DNA of 64,000 nt. Origin: Methylolobus aquaticus. GTDB taxonomy: Bacteria; Pseudomonadota; Gammaproteobacteria; Methylococcales; Methylococcaceae. Location: positions 124,001 to 188,000 of the forward strand of contig SEYW01000005.1 in assembly GCA_004168015.1 (NCBI GenBank), written 5' to 3'. Numbering within the stretch: the stretch's first letter is position 1; each line of letters begins with the position of its first letter. Below, piece by piece: positions 26,224 through 35,575 of the stretch. The position numbers were made by a program, and so were the translations under genes. The notes beneath the pieces are model-generated. The model was not told the origin of the DNA. It ran no database searches and worked only from the letters and a program-made list of their open reading frames with translations.

Positions 26224-27966
26224 GTGAAACGTCTATTTGCCCTAGGTCATTTTCGATTCGCACCGGCACTCCGGCTAATGTCCTTCGCCCTTGCGGCGGC
26301 CGGCATGTGGAGTCTCTCCCAATCAGCGCGGGCCATCGGGGACACGACTATGGTCAGTGTCAGCTCCGAGGGAGAACAGGGAAAAAAGACATCGAGCGAA
26401 CAGGACATTTCCGCGGATGGTCGCTTTGTTGCCTTCACCTCAACCTCCAAGAATCTGGTCGCCGGGGACGCCAATGGCGACTTCGCTGACGTGTTCGTCC
26501 ACGATCGCCGCAACGGAGTCACCCGGCGCGTCAGCGTGGATTCCCATGGAGTGCAAAGCCTCGGGGAGTCACACCATCCTTCCATCTCCAGCAACGGACG
26601 CCACGTGGCCTTTGTAAGTTACGGCTTCTCGTCGCCTTTCGCTGGCCTCGAAGTATCAGTGCACGACTGGAAGACAGGGATGACCGAGAGGGTCGACCTG
26701 GACTCTGCCGGTAACCTGCCGGACCGCTGCACCGTGTATTGCTGGGTTGAACCGGCTCTTTCAGGAAATGGCCGTTTCGTGGCTTTCCCCTCAAACGCCA
26801 CCAATCTCGTCGCTGGCGACACAAACAGCGCATGGGACATCTTCGTGCGTGATCGCAAGACACGCAAAACAACCCGAATCAGCGTCGATTCCGCCGGCAA
26901 GCAAGGAGATCAACCTCCATCCTATTACCCGCCGTCCAGACCGGCGCTCTCGGCTGACGGGCGTTTCGTGGCTTTCGCTTCAGACGCCACCAATCTCGTC
27001 GCTGGCGATACGAACGCAACCTGGGATGTCTTCGTCCATGATCGCAAGACGCATCAGACAATCCGCGTCAGTGTCGACTCGGTGGGCCGTCAAGGAAACG
27101 ATGACTCGGCAGGTGGATTGGCAATCTCATTGGATGGACGCTACGTGGCCTTTACCTCCTACGCCAGCAATCTGGTCCCCGGTGACACGAACGGCCAGCC
27201 CGATGTCTTTGTGCACGACCGGCAGACGCACCAGACCACACGCGTGAGCGTCGCTTCCACGGGTCGAGAAGCCAACGGCTGGTCAGGCATATCTGGTTGC
27301 AGCCTGTCCGCCGATGGCCGTTTTGTAGGGTTCAATTCGAATGCCAACAATCTCGTAGTCAACACTCCACCATCGGTAAACAACTTTCAGCGCACGTACA
27401 TTCACGATCGGCTGACCCACGAAACCTCGCTGGTTTCCGTCGACGGGAGCGGCAATCCAGCCAACGAGTTCTCGCAAACACCAGAATTGTCGGCCAATGG
27501 TCGTTTCGCTGCCTTCAGTTCAGGGGCGACCAACCTGGTAAGCGTGCCTGACTCGAACGGGTTCGGGGATGTCTTCGTCCGCGACCGCTTGTTGGATCGT
27601 ACCGCGACCGCCGATATCGCCGTTTCGCAGACGATGAGTCCATCCCCACTAATCCCCGATAGTGCGATGACGTATACGATGGCCGTGACCAACCATGGCC
27701 CCGATCCGGCGTCCGAGGTCACGCTGGTCGACGGTATGCTGCGCGGCACGGCCGTCCCGAGCCAGGGCACTTGCAGTGTCGGTACGCCGAAGGTCTGTTA
27801 TCTCGGTTCCCTGGCCCCCGGTGCCAGCGCCACGGTAACGCTGACCGTCCCACCCGGCGCCGTCGGCACAGCGGGCCGCGTGGTCAACTCCGTCCGCGTC
27901 GATGCTGGCCCCATCGATCCCGCGCCGTCAAACAACAAAAACACCCACGTTACGATCATCCCGTGA
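26224..27966 (+). CDS. secreted TolB-like/WD40-like beta-propeller protein with DUF11 domain
   Basis: 580 residues, GTG start at 26224 fixed by AAGGAG eight bases upstream. A signal peptide (about 1-36, ending QSARA) precedes six or seven propeller units with the wording SxDGRFVAFxSxAxNLVAGDTN and DVFVHDRxTxxTxRVSVDSxG. From about residue 460 a DUF11-type Ig-like domain follows (TADIAVSQTMSP, MAVTNHGPDPASEVTLVD, NSVRVDAG). Such proteins are extracellular, often surface-attached; no enzymatic site is visible. It stands alone and a hairpin follows its stop. Confidence 0.82.
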   Translation: MKRLFALGHFRFAPALRLMSFALAAAGMWSLSQSARAIGDTTMVSVSSEGEQGKKTSSEQDISADGRFVAFTSTSKNLVAGDANGDFADVFVHDRRNGVTRRVSVDSHGVQSLGESHHPSISSNGRHVAFVSYGFSSPFAGLEVSVHDWKTGMTERVDLDSAGNLPDRCTVYCWVEPALSGNGRFVAFPSNATNLVAGDTNSAWDIFVRDRKTRKTTRISVDSAGKQGDQPPSYYPPSRPALSADGRFVAFASDATNLVAGDTNATWDVFVHDRKTHQTIRVSVDSVGRQGNDDSAGGLAISLDGRYVAFTSYASNLVPGDTNGQPDVFVHDRQTHQTTRVSVASTGREANGWSGISGCSLSADGRFVGFNSNANNLVVNTPPSVNNFQRTYIHDRLTHETSLVSVDGSGNPANEFSQTPELSANGRFAAFSSGATNLVSVPDSNGFGDVFVRDRLLDRTATADIAVSQTMSPSPLIPDSAMTYTMAVTNHGPDPASEVTLVDGMLRGTAVPSQGTCSVGTPKVCYLGSLAPGASATVTLTVPPGAVGTAGRVVNSVRVDAGPIDPAPSNNKNTHVTIIP

Positions 27967-27970
27967 CACG

Positions 27971-28018
27971 CACGGCCGCCCGGGGGCGAGTCAGATCCGT
28001 CCCCCGCGGGTGGCCGTG
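27971..28018 (+). terminator. strong hairpin after the propeller gene
   Basis: CACGGCCGCCCGGGGG (27971-27986) pairs with CCCCCGCGGGTGGCCGTG (28001-28018) with one mismatch and one bulge, 5 bp after the stop codon. It lacks a T-run, so efficiency as an intrinsic terminator is uncertain. Confidence 0.55.
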
Positions 28019-28545
28019 AGCCTGACGTAGCCGGTGGCCCTCCGGCGCCGCCCTGAAACAGCGAAAAGGGTTCGATCAGATGGTGCGCCCAAAGGCGAAC
28101 CGCGCCATTAACCCGCTCCTATCGCCCTCGCCGTAAGGCGCATCCGCCAGCCAGAAATCGGCCCGGCAACTCGGTGTTCGTGCCGCAGACTATAGAGCGC
28201 TTCAGGCACGGCCAAATGATCATCGGACGTGGATGTCTCGCGCCTGACCTTCGGGCATGAGGCCAACCCGGGTAAAGGGCCTCGGCGAGGCGCCAACCCC
28301 CGCTGAACTCGCGAGAGCCCTCCTGCTCTAAGCGGTGGGCGCCGTGCGGATAGAGCGTGCGTCGGGTCAACCGCGGAGTCGGACATCCGTTCGCGGAATG
28401 CCCGTCACTCCCGGCACTCGACTGAACGATTTGGCATGGGGTGCATGGCCGGTGCTTTGCCGAGCCCTGGACCCGTCGTCATCGTGCTCGTCTCGCGCAG
28501 GCGCCCGAAACAAGACCAAACCATCATTAGTTTCTGGAGACAGCG
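28019..28545. other. intergenic region, nothing recognised
   Basis: About 530 bp with only short unsupported frames. It presumably carries the promoter of the gene at 28546. No tRNA, small RNA or repeat element was recognised. Confidence 0.5.
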
Positions 28546-28971
28546 ATGAAGCGAAGCAGTCTGTTTGCAGCACCGTATGCGTTGGTAGCAGCCATCAGCG
28601 GCTGGGTCGGGCCGTTGTCGGTTCCCACCGCCCTGGCGGGCGATCATGAAACCCAATGTTTCAATGAGATTCAGGGCAAGATCGCCTGGGACGGCGACAA
28701 GCGCATGAACTGGGATCCGGATAACGTCAAGCAGCTGTGCAGGGGAACCAACATGCCCGCGGAACCCGGGAAGTGCTTCCTCGCCGTCAGCTCCGGCCAT
28801 GCCAAGGGACAGGTCAGCTGGGGGCCGGGGACTCAATGGGAGTGGCGGAACATCATCAATCTCTGCGCGGGCACCAACGACGGCATGAAGACCGTCGGGT
28901 GCTTCAACAATGGCGTAAAGACAGGCGCGGATTGGCGCGACGTCATTTTGACGTGCCAGCGCAATTCCTGA
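28546..28971 (+). CDS. small secreted Cys/Trp-rich repeat protein
   Basis: 141 residues with a signal peptide of about 31 residues (ends TALAG). The mature part of 110 residues has three degenerate repeats, each opening with CF and closing with W...(L/I)C: CFNEIQGKIAWDG to QLCRGT, CFLAVSSGHAKGQVSWG to NLCAGT, then CFNNGVKTGADW to LTC. Six cysteines in a regular C...C pattern suggest three disulfides in the periplasm or outside. TGGAG lies seven bases before ATG 28546. No family name was recognised; a binding or inhibitor role would fit but is a guess. A hairpin terminator follows. Confidence 0.75.
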   Translation: MKRSSLFAAPYALVAAISGWVGPLSVPTALAGDHETQCFNEIQGKIAWDGDKRMNWDPDNVKQLCRGTNMPAEPGKCFLAVSSGHAKGQVSWGPGTQWEWRNIINLCAGTNDGMKTVGCFNNGVKTGADWRDVILTCQRNS

Positions 28972-29014
28972 AGTGCGCCTCATCCGATGAGGCTCCGATA
29001 ACCGTGCTTGCCTG

Positions 29015-29050
29015 AAGCGCGCCATGCCGCCATGAGCGGCGTGGCGCTTT
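29015..29050 (+). terminator. hairpin terminator of small secreted protein gene
   Basis: AAGCGCGCCATGCCGC at 29015-29030 pairs with GCGGCGTGGCGCTT at 29036-29049 (small bulge), about 45 bp after the stop, followed by a short T-stretch. Confidence 0.6.
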
Positions 29051-29223
29051 GCGGGCATGAAGAGCCGAGCGCGAAGGATCAGGCAGGCATAACGCCGGAC
29101 ACCCCCGCCCGAATCCCGCGACCGCTGCAGTCGATCCACCCGCGGCGCGACCTGCCGCCTGCAGTGATAGGCATCCCCTCTCACTCTCCCGGTTTACGAC
29201 GATGCGCCTGTCGGCCCGCCGCG

Positions 29224-32200
29224 TTACGCGGTGGACGACAACGCGTCGATCAGCTGCCGCAAGGCGTTGAAGTCGACGGGCTTGGTCAGGTGGTGGGAAA
29301 AACCCGCTGCCTGCGACCGTTGCCGGTCGCTGTCCTGGCCCCAGCCGGTCAGGGCCGTGATGACGATGTCGCGGCCCCAGGCGTGCTCCCGGATGCGTCG
29401 GCAGGCGTCGTAGCCGTTCAGCCTGGGCATGCCGATATCCATCAGGATGAATTCCGGCCGATGCGCCTCCGCAGCGGCGACCGCTTCCAGACCGTCCCGT
29501 GCGATGTGCACCTCGTGGCCGAGTGCGCGCAACAACGCCGCCAGACTGTTGCCCGCGTCCTGGTTGTCATCGGCGACCAGCACGCGGCGCGGTGGCGATT
29601 GCATCGGCGCGGCCTCTGAGACCGCGGGCGCCGGTTCGCTCGGCGCCGCCGCCGCGGGCAGCCACACGACGAATTCGCTGCCCTGGCCAGCGCCCGCGCT
29701 GTAGGCCTGGATCCAGCCGTGATGCAGTGCCACCAGTTCCCGCGCCAGACTGAGCCCGATCCCAAGCCCCCCCTGGGCCTTCTCCAGTGACTGGTCGCCC
29801 TGCGTGAACATCTCGAACACCTGCGACAGCAGTGCGTGCGGGATCCCGATGCCATCGTCCCTGACCCGTATCGTGACGCCCTCGTCGCCGTGTTCCACCG
29901 TCAGCGTGATGTGTCCGCCGGGTTCGGTGTACTTGGCGGCGTTGTTCAGCAGATTCGACACCACCTGTGCGAGTCGGACCCGATCGCCCGCCACATACAC
30001 GGCAGCCGACGGCAGCCGCAAATCGAGCTGATGTCGGTAGGTTTCCAGCAAGGGCCGACAGCTTTCCAGTGCGCGCTCCACGATGTCGCCGACCGCGACC
30101 GGCTGCCAGTCCAGGCTGATCTTGCCGCGCGTGATGCGTGAGATATCCAGCAGTTCATCGACCAGCTTCGTCAGGTGTTCGACCTGACGTTCGATCAGCT
30201 GGCAGCACCAGGCGCGTGTCGGGTCGTCGATGCCCGCCGTCTGCAGGATTTGCACGGCATTGCCGATCGGTGCCAGCGGGTTGCGGAGTTCGTGCGCGAG
30301 GGTCGCGAGGAATTCGTCCTTGCGGCGGTCCGCATCCTGCAGCGCGGCTTCGGCCAGCTTGCGGTCGGTGATGTCCTGCACCGTGCCGAAGGCGCTGATC
30401 AACTGACCTTGTGCGTCGAATCCCAGTTCCGCTTTCTCGCTGACCCATTTGACCTGTCCGCCGACGACGATGCGGTGCTCTATCGCGTAGGGTTCGCCGC
30501 GTCGCGCCGCCTGCCACATCCGGTCCACGTAGTCCCGGTCGTCGGGATGGACGGCAGACAGAAAGTCGTCGTAGTGCATCTGCGCGTCCTCGGGTGTGCC
30601 GAAGATCCGGTGCGCTTCTGCCGACCAGGTCAGCGACGCGCTGCGCGGGTCGAGGCGCCAACTGCCGATCTTGCCCAGGGCCTGCGCGCGGCTCAGGTCT
30701 TCCTGGCTGTGCCGGAGTGCCTCGTCTGCTCGCAGGTGCGACCGCATGTCGCGGCAGATCGTCGATATCAGCTCGAGCTGGCCGGTGTCCCGGTCCTTGT
30801 GGGCAAGAATCAGCTGCGACACCGGAATCTCGGTGCCGTCGCGCGCCAGCAGGGCGGTATCGTCCAGCCAGTGATCGACGGAGAAAGTCGCCGGGACACC
30901 TTCCTCCACGATGCGGCGATAGGCCCAGGCCGGGTAGTAGTCCTCGATGCGGCTGTCGGCGAGCGATTCGCCGGCAGCGATCCCGAGCAGCGCGCGGCCC
31001 GCCCGATTCATGTATTCGATTTGGCCGTCAGGCATGGCGGTGGCGATCAGGTCGCTGGTGGCCTCGATGATCCCGGCGAGTTTGCGGTTCAAGTCCTCGG
31101 CCTGCTTACGCGCGCCGATATCGATCAGTGTCGCCAGTGCGCCGCCATAGCCGCCGTCTTCGGCGCGGATCGGAGCGGTCGAAATGAGAGCCCACAACGC
31201 CGAGCCGTCCTTGCGTCGAAACCGGAACTCATGCTGTTCTACGATGCCGTCGGCCCTGCGTCGCAGGTTTTCGCGGGTCACGCGTCGCCACGTGTCATCC
31301 ATGAAGTCGAACAACGAACGGCCGGCCATCTCGTCGGGCGTATAGCCGAGCATCTCGGCTGCCTTCCAGTTGGCAAAGGAGGTTCGCGCCTCGGCATCGA
31401 TCATCCAGATGCCTTCCTGCACCGACTCCACGATGGTGCGGTAGCGTTGTTCGCTGTCAGCGAGAGCCTTCGCGGTTGCCTCCAGTTCGGCGGTGCGGTG
31501 CGCGACGCGATCCTCCAGTTCCACGTTGAGCAACCGCACCTCGGCCTCGGCCAGCTTGCGGCGGGTGATGTCCTGCGCGAGACCGACATAGCGCGTCACG
31601 ATGCCCGAGGCATCGGGTACCGGAAAGCCCCGGTCCCAGATCCACCGCAGGGAGCCGTCCGCGCCGCGGATACGGTATTCGTGTTCGAGCGGTTCCCCGA
31701 CGAGATGCGTCGCCAGGGCAGCCGTGAGTGACGGGAGATCCTCGGGATGCACCGCGTCGAGAAATGACCGCGGATTGGCGTACAGCTCGGCGACCGGCCG
31801 GCCCCAGATCCGCTCGTAGGCCGGGCTGACGAAAAATATACGTTCGAGGGCCGCATCGGCGATGTAGAACACCTCGGTGATGGTGTCGGTGACCAGGCGC
31901 AGGCGCTCTTCCTGCTCCGCGAGGCGGGATTCGAGATGCATCGTCGCGGAAATGTCCTGCACGGTGCCGGCCGAGCGCAGCGGCCGGCCGCTGTCGTCGT
32001 GGTCCGTGGCCCGGCCGCTGCAGCCCACCCAAAGCCATTGCCCGTCCTGCCGCCGCAACCTGAGCCGCAGGTTGCGCCAGGCACTGGCGCCGGCCAAGGC
32101 TTCAGCGAGCCGGCGCGAGTCGTCCGGATGCACCTCGACGGGCGTTTCGGCGTCGCTGCCGAGTATCTCCCTGACCTTGGTGCTCCAGCTCAAGTGCCCG

Positions 32201-32325
32201 ATCGCATGGTCATATGCCCACAGGCCGATGTCGCCGGCATCGAGAACGGCGCGCAGCATAGAGTCATCGCACCCAGACAGCGCGGGCTCGTCCTTGTTCG
32301 GGCGTGAAGAGGTCAGCGTCATCAT
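29224..32325 (-). CDS. multi-PAS hybrid sensor histidine kinase with C-terminal receiver
   Basis: 1033 residues from ATG 32325 (MMTLTSSRPNKDE); a much longer upstream frame has no family resemblance and is ignored. Five PAS/PAC units run in series (for example LDAGDIGLWAYD, ITEVFYIADAALERIFFVSPA, VESVQEGIWMIDAEA, IIEATSDLIATAMPDG, and RIFGTPEDAQMHYDD), with a short coiled coil near 350. The kinase core has HELRNP with phospho-acceptor H678, the N box NLLNNAAKY and G boxes RDDGIGIP and GGLGIGLS. The receiver ends the protein (VLVADDNQDAG; phospho-acceptor D963 in LMDIGMP; K in TKPVD). There are no membrane segments, so it senses a cytosolic signal such as redox or light through PAS. No partner regulator gene is adjacent. 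Confidence 0.93.
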   Translation of the reverse strand: MMTLTSSRPNKDEPALSGCDDSMLRAVLDAGDIGLWAYDHAIGHLSWSTKVREILGSDAETPVEVHPDDSRRLAEALAGASAWRNLRLRLRRQDGQWLWVGCSGRATDHDDSGRPLRSAGTVQDISATMHLESRLAEQEERLRLVTDTITEVFYIADAALERIFFVSPAYERIWGRPVAELYANPRSFLDAVHPEDLPSLTAALATHLVGEPLEHEYRIRGADGSLRWIWDRGFPVPDASGIVTRYVGLAQDITRRKLAEAEVRLLNVELEDRVAHRTAELEATAKALADSEQRYRTIVESVQEGIWMIDAEARTSFANWKAAEMLGYTPDEMAGRSLFDFMDDTWRRVTRENLRRRADGIVEQHEFRFRRKDGSALWALISTAPIRAEDGGYGGALATLIDIGARKQAEDLNRKLAGIIEATSDLIATAMPDGQIEYMNRAGRALLGIAAGESLADSRIEDYYPAWAYRRIVEEGVPATFSVDHWLDDTALLARDGTEIPVSQLILAHKDRDTGQLELISTICRDMRSHLRADEALRHSQEDLSRAQALGKIGSWRLDPRSASLTWSAEAHRIFGTPEDAQMHYDDFLSAVHPDDRDYVDRMWQAARRGEPYAIEHRIVVGGQVKWVSEKAELGFDAQGQLISAFGTVQDITDRKLAEAALQDADRRKDEFLATLAHELRNPLAPIGNAVQILQTAGIDDPTRAWCCQLIERQVEHLTKLVDELLDISRITRGKISLDWQPVAVGDIVERALESCRPLLETYRHQLDLRLPSAAVYVAGDRVRLAQVVSNLLNNAAKYTEPGGHITLTVEHGDEGVTIRVRDDGIGIPHALLSQVFEMFTQGDQSLEKAQGGLGIGLSLARELVALHHGWIQAYSAGAGQGSEFVVWLPAAAAPSEPAPAVSEAAPMQSPPRRVLVADDNQDAGNSLAALLRALGHEVHIARDGLEAVAAAEAHRPEFILMDIGMPRLNGYDACRRIREHAWGRDIVITALTGWGQDSDRQRSQAAGFSHHLTKPVDFNALRQLIDALSSTA

Positions 32326-32628
32326 CCGTGCGGGAGTCGTGGCGGGGGGGCGTTGCGGGTAGCTTAGCGGACAAGGCCGTATCAACCCAAATAAATGAGG
32401 CGGCTCGCGCGCGCAGCGCACGAGATGACCATGACTCCTCCAACGGGGCGATTCGTGCGTCCAGCGCACGCTATCGCGTTTTCCTCTGACTCCTGCATAT
32501 TTCCTCCACGATTGGTCTTTAGTCTTTGCACCAAGCCTCGAGGACTTCGGTCTTCCTGGCGTTTCGCACGGATCGGGCCGATTGAACGTCCGGTTCCCTG
32601 TTGTGCAGACCATTTGTTGGAGATCGTC
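32326..32628. other. divergent promoter region
   Basis: About 300 bp between the hybrid kinase and the EF-hand gene, which are divergently transcribed. TTGGAG at 32617-32622 precedes the EF-hand start. No operator was recognised. Confidence 0.4.
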
Positions 32629-33240
32629 ATGGACTCTCGTAAAGTATTGGCACTCTTGGCGCTGGGCCTCGCCTCGGCAGCGTCGAATGCGGTTGTGGCC
32701 CGAGGCGGCTTCGGCCCGGGGCATCCGCCCCACGACCCATTCCTCGGTTTGCCGCCCGATCCGACCCTCGTCGATACCGACGGGGACGGCAAGATCTCGA
32801 AGGCGGAGATCAAGGCTGCTCGCGCGACTGAATTCAAGGCGGCGGACACCGATGGGGATGACAGTCTGACGCTAGCCGAGCTGAAGGCGTGGTTGTCACA
32901 ACGCGTCGAAGATCGCTTCAAGGCGCTCGATACGGACGGCAACAACCTGATCAGCGCGGAAGAACTGGTGAATGGCGAGACCGGTCGCCGGGCCACGATG
33001 CTGTCGAACCTGCTGAAGCAGGGCGACCTCGACGGGGGCGGATCGCTGTCGCCAGAAGAGTTCAGGACCCTGGCGTCTTCGGCCAGCAAGGCCGGTTTGT
33101 TCTTCGCCGGGATGGACGAGAACGGTGACGGCAAGGTATCCAAAGCCGAGTATCTGGCGCCGCCGCCGCACCATGCCGGGCACCCACGAAGGGACAAGCC
33201 CGCGGCCGAGCCGCAGGAGGGCAAAGAGGACGACGCCTAG
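32629..33240 (+). CDS. exported EF-hand calcium-binding protein
   Basis: 203 residues from ATG 32629 (TTGGAG seven bases upstream). A signal peptide of about 23 residues is followed by five EF-hand-like loops: DTDGDGKISKAE, DTDGDDSLTLAE, DTDGNNLISAEE, DLDGGGSLSPEE and DENGDGKVSKAE. The first, third and fifth are close to the canonical 12-residue Ca loop with Asp at 1, 3 and 5 and Glu at 12. The C-terminus is Pro/His/Lys-rich. It should bind calcium in the periplasm. The two-component system that follows 100 bp downstream on the same strand could be co-transcribed, which would link the protein to signalling. Confidence 0.88.
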   Translation: MDSRKVLALLALGLASAASNAVVARGGFGPGHPPHDPFLGLPPDPTLVDTDGDGKISKAEIKAARATEFKAADTDGDDSLTLAELKAWLSQRVEDRFKALDTDGNNLISAEELVNGETGRRATMLSNLLKQGDLDGGGSLSPEEFRTLASSASKAGLFFAGMDENGDGKVSKAEYLAPPPHHAGHPRRDKPAAEPQEGKEDDA

Positions 33241-33342
33241 CTGCCGGTTCGGGCAGTGATGCCCCCGGTGCGTCCGTGATGAACGACCGCGCTTTCCGGC
33301 CGGCCGGCCGGGAGCGCGGCCCCGTTCGCCAGGTCCATCGGA

Positions 33343-34869
33343 ATGACCTCGATGAAACTCCGTATCTTTACCAGGCTGTTCATCGCGATGCTGCTCGGTG
33401 TCACCGTGCCGCTCGCCGTGATGATGGCCTCCGTGCACTGGACCTTCCGCCAGGGTTTCGAGGACTATCTCCACCGGGTCGAACTGCAGCGGCTGGAACA
33501 GCTGACCGGCTTTCTCGCCGACCAGTACGGCACGGCGGGAAGCTGGGACTTTCTGAAGCACGATCATCACCGCTGGTTCGACCTGATGCGGCGCGGATTG
33601 CATGATCGCTCCTCGCGTCCCGAGCCGGACGCGGTGCCCGATGCGTCGGGGCCGCCAGCCGATGCCGCGTTGGCCGACGCCCCGTCCTTTCATCCGGGGC
33701 CGCCGGACGATCCCGAGGCAGGGCGTCCGCGTCGACCGCATCATGGGCCGCCACCACCGCCCGACCCGCTTTTGCTCGGGCTGCGACTGAGGCTTCTCGA
33801 TGCGGATCGGCATCCGGTCACCCGCCCGCCGCCGCCTCCCCCGGACGCACCGCCGCCCGGTCCTGAAAGCCTGCTGCCGATCAGTGTCGACGGCGTCACG
33901 GTCGGCTGGCTCGGGGTTCGCCGCAACACGCTGCTGACCGACCGGATGGCGCTGGCCTTCGTCGACAGCCAGTCGCGTTCCAATGCCCTGATCCTGCTGT
34001 TCGCGCTGCTGCTGGCGTTGCTCGTCGCGTGGATTCTGGCGCGGCAGTTGATCCGCCCCGTGCGCGGGATCGCGACGGGGGTGCGCCGGCTCGCCTCCGG
34101 TGACTACACGGTGGCGGTGCCGGCCGGCAGCGACGAGCTGGGTGATCTGGCGCGCGATTTCAATCTGCTGGGCCGGACATTGCAGCGGAACGAGGAAGCA
34201 CGGCGCGACTGGATAGCCGACATATCCCACGAGCTGCGGACGCCGCTCACGGTGCTGCGCGGCGAGATCGAAGCGATGCAGGATGGCGTGCGGCTTGTTT
34301 CCGTCGAAGGGGTCGCGTCTTTGCATGCGGAGGTGGTGTCGCTGGGCAAACTGGTGGACGATCTGTACGAGCTTTCGCTGTCGGACCTCGGCGCGCTGGA
34401 CTACCGGCGAGAACCCGTCTCGCTGGCCGAGATCGTCGTCTCGGCGGTCGAGACGCACCGTCACCGCTTCGAAGACAAGGGTGTCGCTCTGACACTGGGT
34501 CCGATGCGGCCGGCGGTGATCTACGGTGACCGACGCCGCTTGGGCCAGTTGCTCGGCAACCTCCTGGAGAACAGTGTCCGCTATACCGATCCGGGCGGGC
34601 GCTGCGAAGTTTGCCTGGAGGCCACGGCCACGACGTCGGTCATCACCATCGATGATTCAGCCCCCGGAGTTCCGGCGGAGTTACACGAACGGCTGTTCGA
34701 GCGGCTCTATCGCGTCGAGGGTGCGCGGACCCGCGAGCACGGCGGGGCGGGCCTCGGTCTCGCGATCTGCCGTAATATTGTCGAAGCCCACGGTGGGCGT
34801 ATTGCCGCGCTCGCATCGCCGCTCGGCGGGTTGCGGGTCAGACTGGAGTTGCCACGTGAACGCGACTGA
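33343..34869 (+). CDS. BaeS-like sensor histidine kinase
   Basis: 508-residue membrane sensor. TM1 lies near 8-28 and TM2 near 212-236 (ALILLFALLLALLVAWIL). Between them the periplasmic part has a normal start, then an unusual Pro/His/Asp-rich region (PPPPPDPLLL and PPPPPPDAPPP runs, HDHHRW near 66-71). HAMP follows, then HisKA DISHELRTPLTVL with H296, N box NLLENSVRYT, G1 DDSAPGVP and G2 GGAGLGLAI, so the kinase looks active. ATG 33343 is used; ATG 33352 is an alternative. Its stop lies inside the response regulator start (14-bp overlap). BaeS relatives respond to envelope stress. Confidence 0.9.
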   Translation: MTSMKLRIFTRLFIAMLLGVTVPLAVMMASVHWTFRQGFEDYLHRVELQRLEQLTGFLADQYGTAGSWDFLKHDHHRWFDLMRRGLHDRSSRPEPDAVPDASGPPADAALADAPSFHPGPPDDPEAGRPRRPHHGPPPPPDPLLLGLRLRLLDADRHPVTRPPPPPPDAPPPGPESLLPISVDGVTVGWLGVRRNTLLTDRMALAFVDSQSRSNALILLFALLLALLVAWILARQLIRPVRGIATGVRRLASGDYTVAVPAGSDELGDLARDFNLLGRTLQRNEEARRDWIADISHELRTPLTVLRGEIEAMQDGVRLVSVEGVASLHAEVVSLGKLVDDLYELSLSDLGALDYRREPVSLAEIVVSAVETHRHRFEDKGVALTLGPMRPAVIYGDRRRLGQLLGNLLENSVRYTDPGGRCEVCLEATATTSVITIDDSAPGVPAELHERLFERLYRVEGARTREHGGAGLGLAICRNIVEAHGGRIAALASPLGGLRVRLELPRERD

Positions 34870-35575
34870 CCTAACGACGGCCCCTAAGAATCCCGGAGCG
34901 CCGCCGCGGACAATCCTCGTCGTCGAGGACGAGCCCAAGCTGGCCCAACTCCTGATGGACTATCTGAGCGCCGCCCATTACCGCACGCACTGGTCATCCG
35001 GCGGCATGCCGGTCGTCGCCTGGGTGCGGCGCAATAAGCCCGACCTGATCCTGCTGGACATCATGCTTCCGGGGCGGGACGGCGTCAGTTTGTGCCGGGA
35101 GATCCGCAGCTTTTCGGACGTTCCCATCATCATGGTGACGGCGCGGGTCGAGGAAGTCGACCGCGTGCTGGGTCTCGATGCGGGGGCCGACGACTACATC
35201 TGCAAGCCGTTCAGTCCCCGTGAGGTCGTGGCCCGGGTCGGGGCAGTCTTCCGGCGGATCGACCGCCTCAAGCAAGACCGAATGCCGGACCATGGCTTCT
35301 ATATCGATGACGACCGCCTCGAAATCCGGTTCGACGGCCAGTTGCTCGACCTCACGTGGACCGAATTCCGTCTGTTGGGTTACATGCTCTCGAAGCCGGG
35401 CCGCGTTTTCTCGCGGGAGAGCCTGCTGGAATGCCTGTACGACGATGGCCGGGCCGTAACGGATCGCGCCGTCGACAGCCATATCAAGAATATCCGCCGC
35501 AAGCTGGAGCAGATCGCGCCTGGGCGGGAACTGATCGCGTCGGTTTACGGCGCGGGCTACAAGGTGGAACCATGA
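34856..35575 (+). CDS. OmpR/BaeR-type response regulator
   Basis: 239 residues from GTG 34856, with GGAG nine bases upstream. The receiver holds VVEDEPKLA, phospho-acceptor D68 in LLDIMLPG, T in VTAR and K in CKPFSP. The C-terminal winged helix ends RAVDSHIKNIRRKL and SVYGAGYKV, as in OmpR/PhoB proteins. It is translationally coupled on both sides: 14-bp overlap with the kinase gene and ATGA overlap with the hydrolase gene. It therefore probably regulates or is co-regulated with that hydrolase. Confidence 0.95.
   Translation: MNATDLTTAPKNPGAPPRTILVVEDEPKLAQLLMDYLSAAHYRTHWSSGGMPVVAWVRRNKPDLILLDIMLPGRDGVSLCREIRSFSDVPIIMVTARVEEVDRVLGLDAGADDYICKPFSPREVVARVGAVFRRIDRLKQDRMPDHGFYIDDDRLEIRFDGQLLDLTWTEFRLLGYMLSKPGRVFSRESLLECLYDDGRAVTDRAVDSHIKNIRRKLEQIAPGRELIASVYGAGYKVEP

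Noticed and set aside
30175-31731. Plus-strand frame of 518 codons inside the hybrid kinase gene
   Set aside because: Antisense shadow; the minus-strand PAS/HisKA/receiver reading is unambiguous.
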